This document shows, piece after piece, positions 33,701-42,769 of a stretch of 64,000 bases of DNA (within the stretch, counting starts at the first letter, position 1; each line of letters opens with the position of its first letter). This DNA comes from Taibaiella koreensis (GTDB lineage Bacteria > Bacteroidota > Bacteroidia > Chitinophagales > Chitinophagaceae). A model generated the notes under the pieces. The model saw only the letters and a list, made by a program, of their open reading frames with translations, did no database searches and was not told where the DNA came from. The stretch is from contig NZ_QVNU01000003.1 of assembly GCF_003545715.1 (NCBI RefSeq), positions 310,001 through 374,000 of the forward strand, written 5' to 3'. The position numbers were made by a program, and so were the translations under genes.

Positions 33701-36700
33701 GATCTGCCGCAGCAATACCTGGCTGTGCGTCCAGGACAGCTCAAAAGCACGCTTCTTCAGGTGCTGGTCCCTGTACTTATGCATCAGGTTCCTGCAATGT
33801 TCTTTGCTTTCGCCTGCGCCATAGACCATATCCACGAGTGCCGTCTGTCCCGGCTTGATTACGAACCGGTAACGGATCGCAAATACCGGGTCGAGCACCG
33901 CGCCTTCGCTACCCGAAAGCTGCTCTTCCTCCATCGCACCGGGATGAGCCAGATTCCGTCCCCTGCCGATAAACTGCATCCGGTCCGTTTCATATGAAAT
34001 GACCTCAATGGATACACCGTATACATCCATCAGGTGAAACATCCAGGGTGGCGTTTCGCCCTGCGAGCGCGGCCGGCGTGTGCACAATATCGCTTTATGG
34101 TCGGGCAGTATCTCGGTTTGTACAAACAGGTTGCTGAATGCGGGATGCGATTCGTCGGCCGCTTGTGCCGCCATCACGACTTCAGCATAACTGGTTACTT
34201 CCATCACCTTCGTCACCTGCGTCCTGTTCGTGATCCGGATCCGCCGCATTTCGACATCGTCTTCCGGGGAGATCACAATTTCCGTTTTGGTGTCTATACC
34301 TTGGTCATGGCGTCTGAATTCGACATGGCCCGGCGAAAACAGGACTTCGTAGTTGTCCGAAGCCACCAGAGCCGGCTGGTGCGTATTGGACCAGAAAGTA
34401 TCCGCCTCGACATCCTTAATATAGCAATAAGCACCATAGTTGTCCATGGTACCGTCTTCCCTCCAGCGTGTGAGTGCTATATCTTTCCAGCGGCTATAGC
34501 CGCTCCCCGAATTCGTGATCATTACCTGGTAGTGCCCGTTGCTCAGCAGCTGTACTTCGGGAATAAGTGTGTTGGGTGTAGTGATCCTCCGCTCGGGCGT
34601 TGCAGAGGCTGCAGCGTCCTTCTGGATAAGCTCGGCAGTATGGGCATAGAAAACGGTTGCCCTCGGGATCTTTTCCTGCAGCAATAATAACGTCGCCTGA
34701 AAACGGAGCTCTGCGCTGAACCGGCGCTGCATAGGCTTATTCAGCAGCAGATAAGCCAGCGACAAAAATCCCATACCCTGATGATGCACCATGAAGGAGC
34801 GTACGATGGCATGCTGCTCTCCCCTTGGCAGACGATTGGCCGTATAGTCGATGGCCTCGTAAAAGCCATAGGCCCCTTCGAAGCCCTTGGCCGCCAGAAG
34901 CTGCAGGTTGGCGCATGCTTTTTCCGGCAATACCATCAGCGCCAGCATAGAAGCATAGGGGGCAATGACCAGGTCTTCTTCCAGTCCTCTCTTGAGGCCG
35001 AGACCAGGCACGCCAAAAGCACGGTATTGATAGCTGAATCCGGCGTCGACGGCGTTATAGGCCGATTCTGAGATACCCCATGGAATGCCTTGCTGCGCAG
35101 CATATTCTATCTGTCTTTTGACCGTTGCTTTCGACGTTTGCGCCAATAAGGTGTTTTCATAAGAAGGCATTACCAGCTGTGGCATCAAATATTCGAACAT
35201 CGACCCGCTCCACGACAAAAGTATAGGATCGCCGGCGGTATTGGTAAGCAGCCGGCCCAACGCAAACCAGGAGGCCTGGGGCAGCTTTCCCTGGGCAATA
35301 CCCGCGAAGATACCCAGCCTTGCCTCTGAAGCCAGCAGGTCGTAATAACTGTCATCCTTTCGCTGCTCGTCCACATTATAGCCTATTCTTAAAAGACTGG
35401 TGGCTTTATCATACAGGAAATCGTATTCTACCGTGCTTAGTTGCTCGCATTGCTGTTCCAGCTGGCGCAGCAGCAGCTGCTGCTCCCTGGCCCGTCCGGC
35501 GGCTTGTGGTAGCAGCGATCGTATATTAGCGATCCATTGCCTTTCTGATGCCGGAAGCAGATCCTGATCCATGGCGGCAATTATCTTCAGGTGCGCCGTA
35601 ACCATGTCCGGTATGGCTGCCAGGGTGGGGACCCTATCCAATCCGTTGAGGTCGTCGAACATTGCAGGCACCGGAAGCAGATCAATCCAGGGTAGGGTTT
35701 GTAACAAGTCTTCTCTGATCTGTTGTACCTGGGATAACAAATGGGTCAGCCACATGTGGCCGTTCATGTTTTGACCGTTGCGCTGCCCCGGCAGCGCCTC
35801 CAGGAGGCAGGAGATGAGGTCAAGGCATTCCCTGATTGCCGTCAAAGAGCCGGTTGCCGATGTATCGGAAAGAGCTGCTGTTATTTTTTCGATCGCTTCC
35901 TTATGAGATTTTTTGAAATGATCACGGACAATATCGAGTGTGGCCTTTATCCCTTTAAGTATATCGGGATGGACTACAGGCTGATCGGGTAGGGGCAGCA
36001 AACCCTGCCTTAGGGTAAGCAAATGACCGATCAGGTTTCCACTGTCTACCGTAGATACATAACGGGGCGGTAAGGGAAGTAGTGTCAACGTGTCGTACCA
36101 GTTGTAGAAATGCCCTTTGTACCGCTCCAGTTGCCGCATGGATTGCAATGTGTCGTTGGTCCTGCGTACCAGCGAACGGCCGGAAATATAGCCGAAATCA
36201 AAGGCGGCAAGATTCGACAGCAGGGACAAACCCATATTGGTCGGTGAAGTTCTGTGCGCGATAACCGGTGTAGGCTCTTCCTGGAAATTATCCGGCGGCA
36301 GCCAGTGGTCCTCTGCCGTTACAAATTGTTCAAAGAAAGCCCAGGTTTTACGGGCTGTCTTATGAAGAAATAAGTATTGGGCTTCTGTCAGCCCCGGGCT
36401 GTCTTCCTTTTCCGGAAGGCTGATCCTGCGGGCAATAACCGGTGCCAGCAGCCATAACAGCAGAACAGGCGCCGCTACGGGTATAGCCTGTGCGTGTATC
36501 ATCGCCATGGCAATCCCGCAAAGAGCCGCCAACAAGGGGGATTGCCACATACGAAGATAGGCTGAGCCTGCGCCGGGTATGCTGTTCCTGGCCACCGCCG
36601 CCGATGGCGTCCATTCGAGCAGTTTGCGTCTTGAAACGACCATGCGCCAATTGGCCCGTACAATAGCATCCATACTTTTCCAGGCTTCATAAGGCAGCAC

Positions 36701-39430
36701 GGCAACACCAAACACGAACCGCAACAGAATATCCCTGATGGACAGGCCCACCTCCGATAAATGCGCCCTGGCATTAAGATCCCGGGGTTTGTGTGCCAGC
36801 TGCCAGCCGGCCCCCGCCAGTACGGGCAGGGTGATGATGACCGTAACCATAAATGTCCAGAACCACGCATAAGGCAATATGGTCCAGCCAAGCAATAGCA
36901 GCGACAGCAGGGATATGGGCAATAAGCTCCTGCGCAGGTTGTCCATGATCTTCCAGCGGGATAAAGCGGAAAGCTTATTGGTCGCAAGTTTGCCATTGGC
37001 CAGCGTAACCCAGGGCATCATCCAGGCACCTATCTGCCAGTCGCCCCTGATCCACCGGTGACGGCGCTTAATATCTGCAGCATATTGCGCAGGATTGTCT
37101 TCGTAGAGCAGTACATCGCTCAGCAAGCCAGATCTGGCATAGCAACCTTCCAGTAAGTCGTGGCTGAGGATACGGTTTTCCGGGAAAACGCCTTCCGTAG
37201 CCTGCCGGAAGACATCTATATCATAGATGCCTTTACCAATGAAAGAGCCTTCACCGAAGACATCCTGGTAGACGTCGGAGGAGACCTGTGTATATGGATC
37301 GATACCCGCCGCATTGCCTTGCATACGCAGATAGAGGGATGCTGCACTACGAGGAAGCGCGGCAGCGATACGCGGCTGCAGGATACCGTAGCCTTCGGTA
37401 ACGCGGCGCAGCTTTTGGTCGTAGACGGCGCGGTTCAACGGATGGGCCATAGTCGCGATAAATTTCCATGCCGCCTCCCTCGGAAGCTGCGTATCGGAAT
37501 CAAGCGTAATCACGTACCTGATCTGGGAAAGCGGGTATTGCTCCCCACAGATCACAGAAAATACTGTTGGGCCTGCAGTGCCGCTGAGCAACGTATTCAA
37601 GGCTGCCAGCTTTCCGCGCTTACGTTCATACCCCATCCATCGTCGTTCCTTTGCATTCCAGGTCCTTGGCCTGTGAAAAAGAAAGAAGATATCCTTTTTT
37701 GACCGGCTGTATTTTTCATTCAGCGCTTCAATGCTGCCCTTTGCGAGGGCTATCAATTCTTCATCTCCGGGCGCATGTTCTGTAAGGGAGTCGGCGAAAT
37801 CGGTCAATAGGCCATAATGCAGGTTCTCTTCACGATTAGCCAGGAAGCGAATCTCCAGGGCTTCCGTCAGCTCTTCGATATAGGCCTTGCTGCTTATTAT
37901 GGTGGGTATTACTACCAGCGACCTGCATTCGGGAGGAATACCCTTTGAAAAATCCATACGGGGAAGCAGTCCCGGCTTTACCAGTAAGGTAGCAATCCAG
38001 TTAACCAATGCTACAGCAAGCTGCATGGCTCCCGAAATAAAGAGCGCCGGCACCAGTATCGTCAGCAATTTGCCCGGGGTACCGTTGCGGAATGTCCAGT
38101 ACAACATGCCGCCGGCAAAGACCGCCGTAAGGAGAAATATGGCAGACAGGTAGAGGAGTACAGGCGCTTTCGCAGTGAGCCGGGCAAGCCTTTCACGGAG
38201 CGTAAACCGCATTTGCACCACTTGCTGCGTCTGCACCAATCCTTTGTCCAAAAGGTAATAACCCACATGGGCTTTGCGGTCAAGGGGTGCTTTCTTTTGC
38301 CCGGCGGCCGCCAGGTCAAGTACTTTCTCCGCCACTTCTGTTTCCGACAAGGTGCTGTATTTGGCTATCTTTTCCACCACATGCCTGTATTGATCCCTGG
38401 TGGCAAAGTCCATCAGTGGATACGTTCCTGTGCCGTCTTTACGCAGCACCTGCTCTACGCTGCTTAAGGTTTCGACGAACTCGGTCCAGTCATTTGCACC
38501 CAGGAAGCGGAGCGTTCCGATACTGTTACGGACAGATACCTGGTCGGCTGCCTGGCGCTGTCCCTCCTGGCTTACCAGCTCATTGCTGCTGAGACCAAGC
38601 ACCGACAGTTGATCTTCCATCCAGCTCAAAGGCAGCGCAAGCGCCTGTCCATGTCCCTGCAACCTGCGGACCAGACCGGATACGAACGGCCCTTCCAGTA
38701 CCGGTTTGGACCGGACCATATCGGCAATGACCAGGATGAGGTTGCCCGGATCATTTTTAACCGTATCCATCATTTTCTCTGCCCAATAATCGGCGAGTTC
38801 ATGATCAATTATATCCAATGTTATTTTACTGCATACCCTGCGGAGATTTTCCAGAACGGCCAGACGCAACATGATGGGAATCGCCCACAATTCTCCCAGG
38901 GTAAGCTGCGCGACGCCCTGGTAAGCAGCCACAAAGCCAGTCAGGTTTTGCACATCTACCCGGCCATCGCTATGGGCAATAATTTCGAGCACGATATCGT
39001 AAACCCGTGGCATGCCAGCGGAAAGGCCATCTGCCAGGCCCGGGAGACCTTCGCTGTAGCCTTTTGGCAGATGTTTCCGGGCCAGGATAAACTGTTCTTC
39101 GATAAGGTAAAAGTTGTCGAGCAGCCATTCCGCCGCCGGCGGTATTGTTTTCCCGGCACGAATACTTTCCACAAGGGCATTTCTTACTTCCAGCAATTTC
39201 CGTTCATTATCATCAAGCCTTTTCAGCAGCTGATCGGGTACTTTATGCCGCAGCAGCCGGTGGGTAGCGGCAATGGTCTTCCCATGGTTATTTAGCTGGC
39301 CACTGCTGTATAAGGTTGCCCGGATGGGCTCTTCGGCACCCATGTTATTTTTCCTGTCCGTTGGCTGGAAACGCTTTCGTAACCTGGATAAAATATCCAA
39401 TACGGTACCTGTAGTTGTTTTTATATCCAT
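30716..39430 (-). CDS. ndvB: cyclic beta-1,2-glucan synthase-like giant glycosyltransferase/phosphorylase
   Basis: A 2904-residue protein in one frame. N-terminal part with membrane helices near 430-475; a GT84 glucosyltransferase module with LDSDTQLPREAAWKF and FGEGSFIGKGIYDIDVFRQ then RHRWIRGDWQIGAWMMPW; further helices about 800-1010; a glycoamylase-like domain about 1290-1500 (EYLMPQLVMPSYENTLLAQT); and two GH94-type halves from about 1570, with the catalytic GSGDWNDGMDQVGHNGQGES near 2577. This is the order of NdvB/ChvB, which initiates, elongates and closes cyclic beta-1,2-glucan at the inner membrane. It stands alone; no exporter gene adjoins it. Symbol given by architecture. Confidence 0.88.
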   Translation of the reverse strand: MDIKTTTGTVLDILSRLRKRFQPTDRKNNMGAEEPIRATLYSSGQLNNHGKTIAATHRLLRHKVPDQLLKRLDDNERKLLEVRNALVESIRAGKTIPPAAEWLLDNFYLIEEQFILARKHLPKGYSEGLPGLADGLSAGMPRVYDIVLEIIAHSDGRVDVQNLTGFVAAYQGVAQLTLGELWAIPIMLRLAVLENLRRVCSKITLDIIDHELADYWAEKMMDTVKNDPGNLILVIADMVRSKPVLEGPFVSGLVRRLQGHGQALALPLSWMEDQLSVLGLSSNELVSQEGQRQAADQVSVRNSIGTLRFLGANDWTEFVETLSSVEQVLRKDGTGTYPLMDFATRDQYRHVVEKIAKYSTLSETEVAEKVLDLAAAGQKKAPLDRKAHVGYYLLDKGLVQTQQVVQMRFTLRERLARLTAKAPVLLYLSAIFLLTAVFAGGMLYWTFRNGTPGKLLTILVPALFISGAMQLAVALVNWIATLLVKPGLLPRMDFSKGIPPECRSLVVIPTIISSKAYIEELTEALEIRFLANREENLHYGLLTDFADSLTEHAPGDEELIALAKGSIEALNEKYSRSKKDIFFLFHRPRTWNAKERRWMGYERKRGKLAALNTLLSGTAGPTVFSVICGEQYPLSQIRYVITLDSDTQLPREAAWKFIATMAHPLNRAVYDQKLRRVTEGYGILQPRIAAALPRSAASLYLRMQGNAAGIDPYTQVSSDVYQDVFGEGSFIGKGIYDIDVFRQATEGVFPENRILSHDLLEGCYARSGLLSDVLLYEDNPAQYAADIKRRHRWIRGDWQIGAWMMPWVTLANGKLATNKLSALSRWKIMDNLRRSLLPISLLSLLLLGWTILPYAWFWTFMVTVIITLPVLAGAGWQLAHKPRDLNARAHLSEVGLSIRDILLRFVFGVAVLPYEAWKSMDAIVRANWRMVVSRRKLLEWTPSAAVARNSIPGAGSAYLRMWQSPLLAALCGIAMAMIHAQAIPVAAPVLLLWLLAPVIARRISLPEKEDSPGLTEAQYLFLHKTARKTWAFFEQFVTAEDHWLPPDNFQEEPTPVIAHRTSPTNMGLSLLSNLAAFDFGYISGRSLVRRTNDTLQSMRQLERYKGHFYNWYDTLTLLPLPPRYVSTVDSGNLIGHLLTLRQGLLPLPDQPVVHPDILKGIKATLDIVRDHFKKSHKEAIEKITAALSDTSATGSLTAIRECLDLISCLLEALPGQRNGQNMNGHMWLTHLLSQVQQIREDLLQTLPWIDLLPVPAMFDDLNGLDRVPTLAAIPDMVTAHLKIIAAMDQDLLPASERQWIANIRSLLPQAAGRAREQQLLLRQLEQQCEQLSTVEYDFLYDKATSLLRIGYNVDEQRKDDSYYDLLASEARLGIFAGIAQGKLPQASWFALGRLLTNTAGDPILLSWSGSMFEYLMPQLVMPSYENTLLAQTSKATVKRQIEYAAQQGIPWGISESAYNAVDAGFSYQYRAFGVPGLGLKRGLEEDLVIAPYASMLALMVLPEKACANLQLLAAKGFEGAYGFYEAIDYTANRLPRGEQHAIVRSFMVHHQGMGFLSLAYLLLNKPMQRRFSAELRFQATLLLLQEKIPRATVFYAHTAELIQKDAAASATPERRITTPNTLIPEVQLLSNGHYQVMITNSGSGYSRWKDIALTRWREDGTMDNYGAYCYIKDVEADTFWSNTHQPALVASDNYEVLFSPGHVEFRRHDQGIDTKTEIVISPEDDVEMRRIRITNRTQVTKVMEVTSYAEVVMAAQAADESHPAFSNLFVQTEILPDHKAILCTRRPRSQGETPPWMFHLMDVYGVSIEVISYETDRMQFIGRGRNLAHPGAMEEEQLSGSEGAVLDPVFAIRYRFVIKPGQTALVDMVYGAGESKEHCRNLMHKYRDQHLKKRAFELSWTHSQVLLRQINASEAEAQLYDRLAASIIFTNPVLRAAPATINSNYRGQSALWSHSISGDLPIVLLRIDDPEQIELVRQMIQAHAYWRLKGLAVDLVILNQDHGSYRQLLQEEVLGLITADTGNKADNRPGSIFVRSADQLSPEDLILFGSIAKIIIDGKSSLSEQAGRLSADKTLPAAVEWQSPVAMENETPAIALSNDLLFYNGSGGFSPDGKTYAILTTKQTPTPAPWVNVIANANFGTVVSERGSAYSWAVNAHEYRLTPWSNDPVSDIGGEAFYLRDEASGVFWSPAPFPVEGDAPYISTHGFGYSTFEHTEKGISSKLCVSVDKELPQKFIVLEVKNDSGTARQLTATGFMEMILGDVRSKTNMHILPEPGATGNALLFRNRYNTAFANQVSFFRVSGASYSFTTDRTEFIGRNRNLQNPQALSRKKLSGRIVAGRDICAALQVQFDLLPGEKKEIIFQLGSGDSDQSVKELLQQPLDHDTAVAALEAVKAYWSHLLGAVQVTTPDPALNLLANGWLLYQTISSRLLARSGFYQSGGAFGFRDQLQDVLALLHTAPSMAKDQLLLNASRQFIQGDVQHWWHPPEGRGVRTRCSDDLLWLPFVLVQYVSVTGDKDILNELVPFLEGRALHAGEDSLYDLPGTSDQASSLYEHCVRSIKLSLRFGQHGLPLMGSGDWNDGMDQVGHNGQGESVWLAFFLYKVLTGFEAVANDQGDNAFALLCKEAAFALQRNIEHTAWDGDWYLRAWFDDGTPLGSHNNAECRIDAIAQSWSVLSGAADDVRKNKAMASLDRHLVKRNMKLIALLESAFDTSDLNPGYIKGYVPGVRENGGQYSHAAIWALMAFAASGEREKAYELFSLIQPISHSADRVSRDIYKVEPYVMAADVYANESHKGRGGWTWYTGSAGWMYQFIAGSLLGLERRGDILYIRPCFPMSWPSVDVVYHCGRSVYRIAVFQVATEAPSHWEIDGVKGTGDSIQLKDDGQVHEVIMYCATRPDLATT

Positions 39431-39461
39431 GTTCTTATCCGGGGCTGCCCCGGATTTTATA

Positions 39462-39501
39462 AAGCATAAAAAAAGCCGCTGTCCATGCAGGACAGCGGCT
39501 T
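39462..39501 (-). terminator. intrinsic terminator upstream of the glucan synthase
   Basis: On the minus strand a perfect 12-bp stem AAGCCGCTGTCC/GGACAGCGGCTT with a 5-nt loop runs into seven T. It lies between the small gene at 39628 and the ndvB-like start, insulating the latter. Confidence 0.85.
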
Positions 39502-39627
39502 GCAGAAGGATTCACTTATTACTTAATTCTTTAGGCGATGATCTGTTCCCGAGGATCATCCCCTCTTTACAGCTTCCGGGCCGGTAAGATGCAGGTATGC
39601 TATACGGGTGGAAAAGCGTGGACTGTG

Positions 39628-39906
39628 TCAATATACCCACCATTTATTTTCAATCACGAGGTCGAGCAATTTGATATTGAGACGTTCCATATCGCCCGGC
39701 CAGGTAAATATGCCCGACTTGTCGTTAAGGGTTAGGCGGAAGAGCTGTTCTTTACGATTGTAGAAATTGATTTCATAAGTATCGATGTCTTCTTGCCTTG
39801 TTTCGTCAAAGTCCGGCTCGGACGCGCCATGAGACGGGAACTTTCGCAATATATCGCCCTCCCGTAATATTTCCAGCTGACTTAATGTGCTAATTTTTAC
39901 AGGCAT
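39628..39906 (-). CDS. hypothetical small protein
   Basis: 92 residues from MPVKISTLSQLEILREGDIL (a start two codons earlier, 39912, is equally possible; the frame's extension to 40116 is poor). Sequence: YEINFYNRKEQLFRLTLNDK, GIFTWPGDMERLNIKLLDLV, ENKWWVY. A beta-rich, soluble protein; I recognise no family. Followed by a strong terminator. Confidence 0.6.
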   Translation of the reverse strand: MPVKISTLSQLEILREGDILRKFPSHGASEPDFDETRQEDIDTYEINFYNRKEQLFRLTLNDKSGIFTWPGDMERLNIKLLDLVIENKWWVY

Positions 39907-39912
39907 AATCAT

Positions 39913-40365
39913 TATGTTTTTGATACAGGTACCTTTAAAGGGTAAATGAGAAATCATCTTTATAAGCAGCGAAACATACGGCTGCTTTACGCTAAAAGGG
40001 GAATACTCGGGCCGGGCAGAAGTGGAAAAAGATGGATCAGAACTGGCAGAAGCCACGATTGCTAGTGATGTAAAGATAGGTTGATTTAATGGATAATGGT
40101 GTATGGGGGAAGCCACCAGACAAATGCCAATGAAAATTCCGCATTAGGTACTGTGGCTGTGCCATTTGTTATAAACATGATGTTTACAGGTCTTGATCAG
40201 ACAGTTAAAAGCCCGCCTTGAGAAATAAAAGATTATCTGTAGAAGGGATTGTTTACCTTTACTACGCTACAGTGGCGGTAAAGTTCATTCCTGATCCGAT
40301 TATATCCTTCTCTTCAGACTTCGCTCTCCTTTGCCATTTCTTCGGTTCATCCTTTATTCTACTCA
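39913..40365. other. 450-bp intergenic stretch
   Basis: No ORF with family features. Upstream region of the small minus-strand gene and of the RRM gene. Confidence 0.35.
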
Positions 40366-40611
40366 ATGAACATCTTTATTAGCAACCTGTGTGCAGATAC
40401 GAAAGTAACGCAGCTCAGGAACCTGTTTTCCAGATTCGGTATTGTCAAGCATATTATGATCATCCGGGAGGGCAGGGCAATTATACCCCGGGTTTGTGGT
40501 TGGGTTGTTATGACTGATGAAACAGAAGGTTTAAGGGCAATACAAAACCTGGATCATAGTAGGTTCATGCAACAAATCATTCTGGTCAATCAGGCTACCA
40601 TGCTGGCTTGA
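40366..40611 (+). CDS. small RRM RNA-binding protein
   Basis: 81 residues, a single RRM: RNP2 as IFISNL (3-8), TKVTQLRNLFSRFGIVKHIM for helix 1 and strand 2, and a degenerate RNP1 (RVCGWVVMTD in place of K-G-F/Y-G-F-V). Bacteroidota have several such stand-alone RRM proteins thought to bind RNA in the cytoplasm. The altered RNP1 lacks the first aromatic residue, so RNA affinity may differ. Confidence 0.8.
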   Translation: MNIFISNLCADTKVTQLRNLFSRFGIVKHIMIIREGRAIIPRVCGWVVMTDETEGLRAIQNLDHSRFMQQIILVNQATMLA

Positions 40612-40753
40612 TAGCATAACCGCGCCCGGTAAGGCAAGCGTCATCTTTTGCCGGTTCGTAATAATGCATCGGCTTGCATCGGCAAGTCACCTTAAAAGCC
40701 CGTGTAATACTTACCGTGTGGGCATCTCCAGGTAAACAACAATATTCTCAGGA

Positions 40754-40953
40754 TCACAGGGCGTTACCCATTTTTGAGAGTACATCCTTGCGCATTTTGA
40801 TATCCAATGCTGCATCTGCATACATTTGCTTCAGCTTACGGTTCTCTTCTTCAAGCGCTTTGAGTCTCTTGAGCTGATCGCTATCCACCCCGGAATATTT
40901 CTTTTTCCCGGCATAAAAGGTCACCTTGGCGATGCTCAGTTCGCTGCAAATAC
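40754..40953 (-). mobile_element. IS3-family orfA remnant
   Basis: The minus strand encodes ICSELSIAKVTFYAGKKKYS followed by GVDSDQLKRLKALEEENRKL and KQMYADAALDIKMRKDVLSK, the C-terminal half of an IS3-type OrfA (helix-turn-helix end plus leucine-zipper region). The N-terminal half and orfB are absent and no intact ends are seen. A dead insertion-sequence fragment. Confidence 0.75.
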
Positions 40954-41073
40954 TTATTGATAATCAATTGATTGATAGGTGATCTACAAGAAAGAACACA
41001 TCTGTTTGGAAGCTATTGTTGGATTAATGAGAGATAACGCAAACGCAACAAACTATTCAAATATCTTTGTCAT

Positions 41074-42147
41074 ATGGTTGGGAAAAAGGGACTTGTTTTT
41101 ATTCCGGATATCAGTGGCTTTACCCGTTTCGTTCATGAAACAGAGATCAGCCATAGCCGTATTATAATTCAGGAGCTGTTGGAGTTGCTGATCAATGCCA
41201 ATTGCATAGGTCTCGAAGTATCTGAGATCGAAGGCGACGCAATTCTCTTTTACCGGTATGGTGATGTGCCGGATCTGGCAGAACTGTACAGCCAGGTCGA
41301 AGATATGTTCCTTGAATTTCACCGTTACCTGGCCGGATACGATATACGTCGCTTCTGTCAGTGTAAAGCCTGCTTGTCGGCCATTAATCTCAGCCTGAAG
41401 GTGATTACCCATTATGGAGAATTTACAGAATACAATGTCAAAAACTTCAGCAAACTGATAGGAAAAGATATTATAGTTGCGCACCAGCTTTTGAAAAATG
41501 ATATTGAACAACATGAATATTGGTTGCTGACACAAGACCTGTTGGCGCAAAGAGAACCGGATCGTTTGGAAGAATGGATGCAGTGGAAAAGTAGCAGCAA
41601 GAAGATGGAAGAACGGGAGATAGCATTTCATTATACCCAGTTGACACATTTGAAAGAGACGCTGAAACCGGTTAAACAGCTACACCTGGCCATTTCCAAT
41701 AAGGTAAAAGTGCTTACCGTGTCCGCAACCTTTCAAACACCGATCATAAAGCTTCTTCACGCTTCCGGAGAATTCAAATACCGGAATCGCTGGCAAGAAG
41801 GTGTGCGGAGTGTAGAGGAGATTTCTCACTTTCTGCCCAGGATCGGTACCAAATGTCGCCGCGTTATGGATAATGGAAGTTCTGTTATTTACGCAAGCAG
41901 CTATATTTTTCTTCCCGATCGGATCGAATTTAGTGAAACGGATGAGGACAGGATAAATGCTACCGAATACCTGCTGGAGGACCTGGGCGCGGGGAAAGTA
42001 AAGCTTACAGTTGATATTTATATCAAGAGGGGTGTAATACGGCAGTTCTTGTTTTCACTACACAAGAAGAAGACTAAGGAGACCCTGGAGCGTTCTATGG
42101 TACGGCTGGGGCAGTTATTGGACGAAATAGAAATCCCGCTTGATTAA
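41074..42147 (+). CDS. DUF2652 protein: class III cyclase-like plus SRPBCC-like domain
   Basis: 357 residues. The first half has a nucleotide-cyclase-like start (GLVFIPDISGFTRFVHETEI) and VSEIEGDAILFYRYGD, as in class III adenylyl/guanylyl cyclases, and matches DUF2652. The second half (about 200-350: FKYRNRWQEGVRSVEEISHF, VIYASSYIFLPDRIEFSETD) resembles an SRPBCC/polyketide-cyclase-type fold. The second metal-binding Asp and substrate residues are not obviously conserved, so cyclase activity is doubtful. Stand-alone gene. Confidence 0.82.
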   Translation: MVGKKGLVFIPDISGFTRFVHETEISHSRIIIQELLELLINANCIGLEVSEIEGDAILFYRYGDVPDLAELYSQVEDMFLEFHRYLAGYDIRRFCQCKACLSAINLSLKVITHYGEFTEYNVKNFSKLIGKDIIVAHQLLKNDIEQHEYWLLTQDLLAQREPDRLEEWMQWKSSSKKMEEREIAFHYTQLTHLKETLKPVKQLHLAISNKVKVLTVSATFQTPIIKLLHASGEFKYRNRWQEGVRSVEEISHFLPRIGTKCRRVMDNGSSVIYASSYIFLPDRIEFSETDEDRINATEYLLEDLGAGKVKLTVDIYIKRGVIRQFLFSLHKKKTKETLERSMVRLGQLLDEIEIPLD

Positions 42148-42274
42148 TTGGTACGCGATGTTGTGTATCTGCAGTTCGCCTATAACTAATAGTGGGTATC
42201 AATAAATGTATTTTACCCCTGACCCCATAGACAATCAGCGACAATGAGCTTTCGTATTGCTCTGCAGGAACGGC

Positions 42275-42667
42275 TTACTTGTACAAATGCTGATCTTTAA
42301 TATAATCGATATTATTTTCCATCAGATAATCGATGCCCCATTTGCTGATAAACTCGTACAAGGGGCCGAGCGATTTTCCTCGTTCTGTAAGGGAATATTC
42401 CACTCGGTACGGTTTTACAGAAAGCTGGTTTTTAAGAATGAGTTTGTCCCGCTCTAATTCTTTCAGCTGCTGCGACAGCATTTTTTCGGAGACCCGGGGC
42501 AGGTTTGCTTTTAAGTCACTATAGCTCTTCCTGGTAAAATAATGCAGGTGGAACAAGATAAGCAACTTCCATTTCCCTCCGATCAGTCCCAAAGTAACGT
42601 CGACAGGGCAGGTGTATATTTTATCGTTTAACGTTATCATAAGTTTATTGGGGAATCCGTTTGCCAT
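42275..42667 (-). CDS. HxlR-family winged-helix regulator (second)
   Basis: 130 residues with CPVDVTLGLIGGKWKLLILF, RVSEKMLSQQLKELERDKLI and RVEYSLTERGKSLGPLYEFI, full HxlR consensus including the N-terminal Cys. It diverges from a DJ-1/PfpI gene. A 23-bp motif in that intergenic region recurs before the CDGSH-globin gene, suggesting a small regulon. Confidence 0.92.
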   Translation of the reverse strand: MANGFPNKLMITLNDKIYTCPVDVTLGLIGGKWKLLILFHLHYFTRKSYSDLKANLPRVSEKMLSQQLKELERDKLILKNQLSVKPYRVEYSLTERGKSLGPLYEFISKWGIDYLMENNIDYIKDQHLYK

Positions 42668-42699
42668 GACTTGCAGACGGAATATTCTTTTTTGTAAGG

Positions 42700-42749
42700 C
42701 CTACTTTTTAGTTAGCTATTGATTTTGTGTCCTTCACAAAATACTTTTG
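42700..42749 (+). promoter_or_regulatory. promoter and candidate HxlR operator of the DJ-1/RidA genes
   Basis: A 23-bp motif (42700-42722, core CCTACTTTTTAGTTAG) overlaps a TTG -33 element at 42719-42721. After a 20-bp spacer comes TACTTTTG (42742-42749), a consensus TAnnTTTG. The same motif, -33, spacer length and -7 recur at 44128-44177. Confidence 0.65.
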
Positions 42750-42769
42750 GTTTATCTAAATGGAAAGAA

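Noticed and set aside
34034-34687. 217-codon plus-strand frame inside the glucan synthase gene
   Set aside because: One of many antisense shadows of this long gene; Cys/Arg-rich with no domain.
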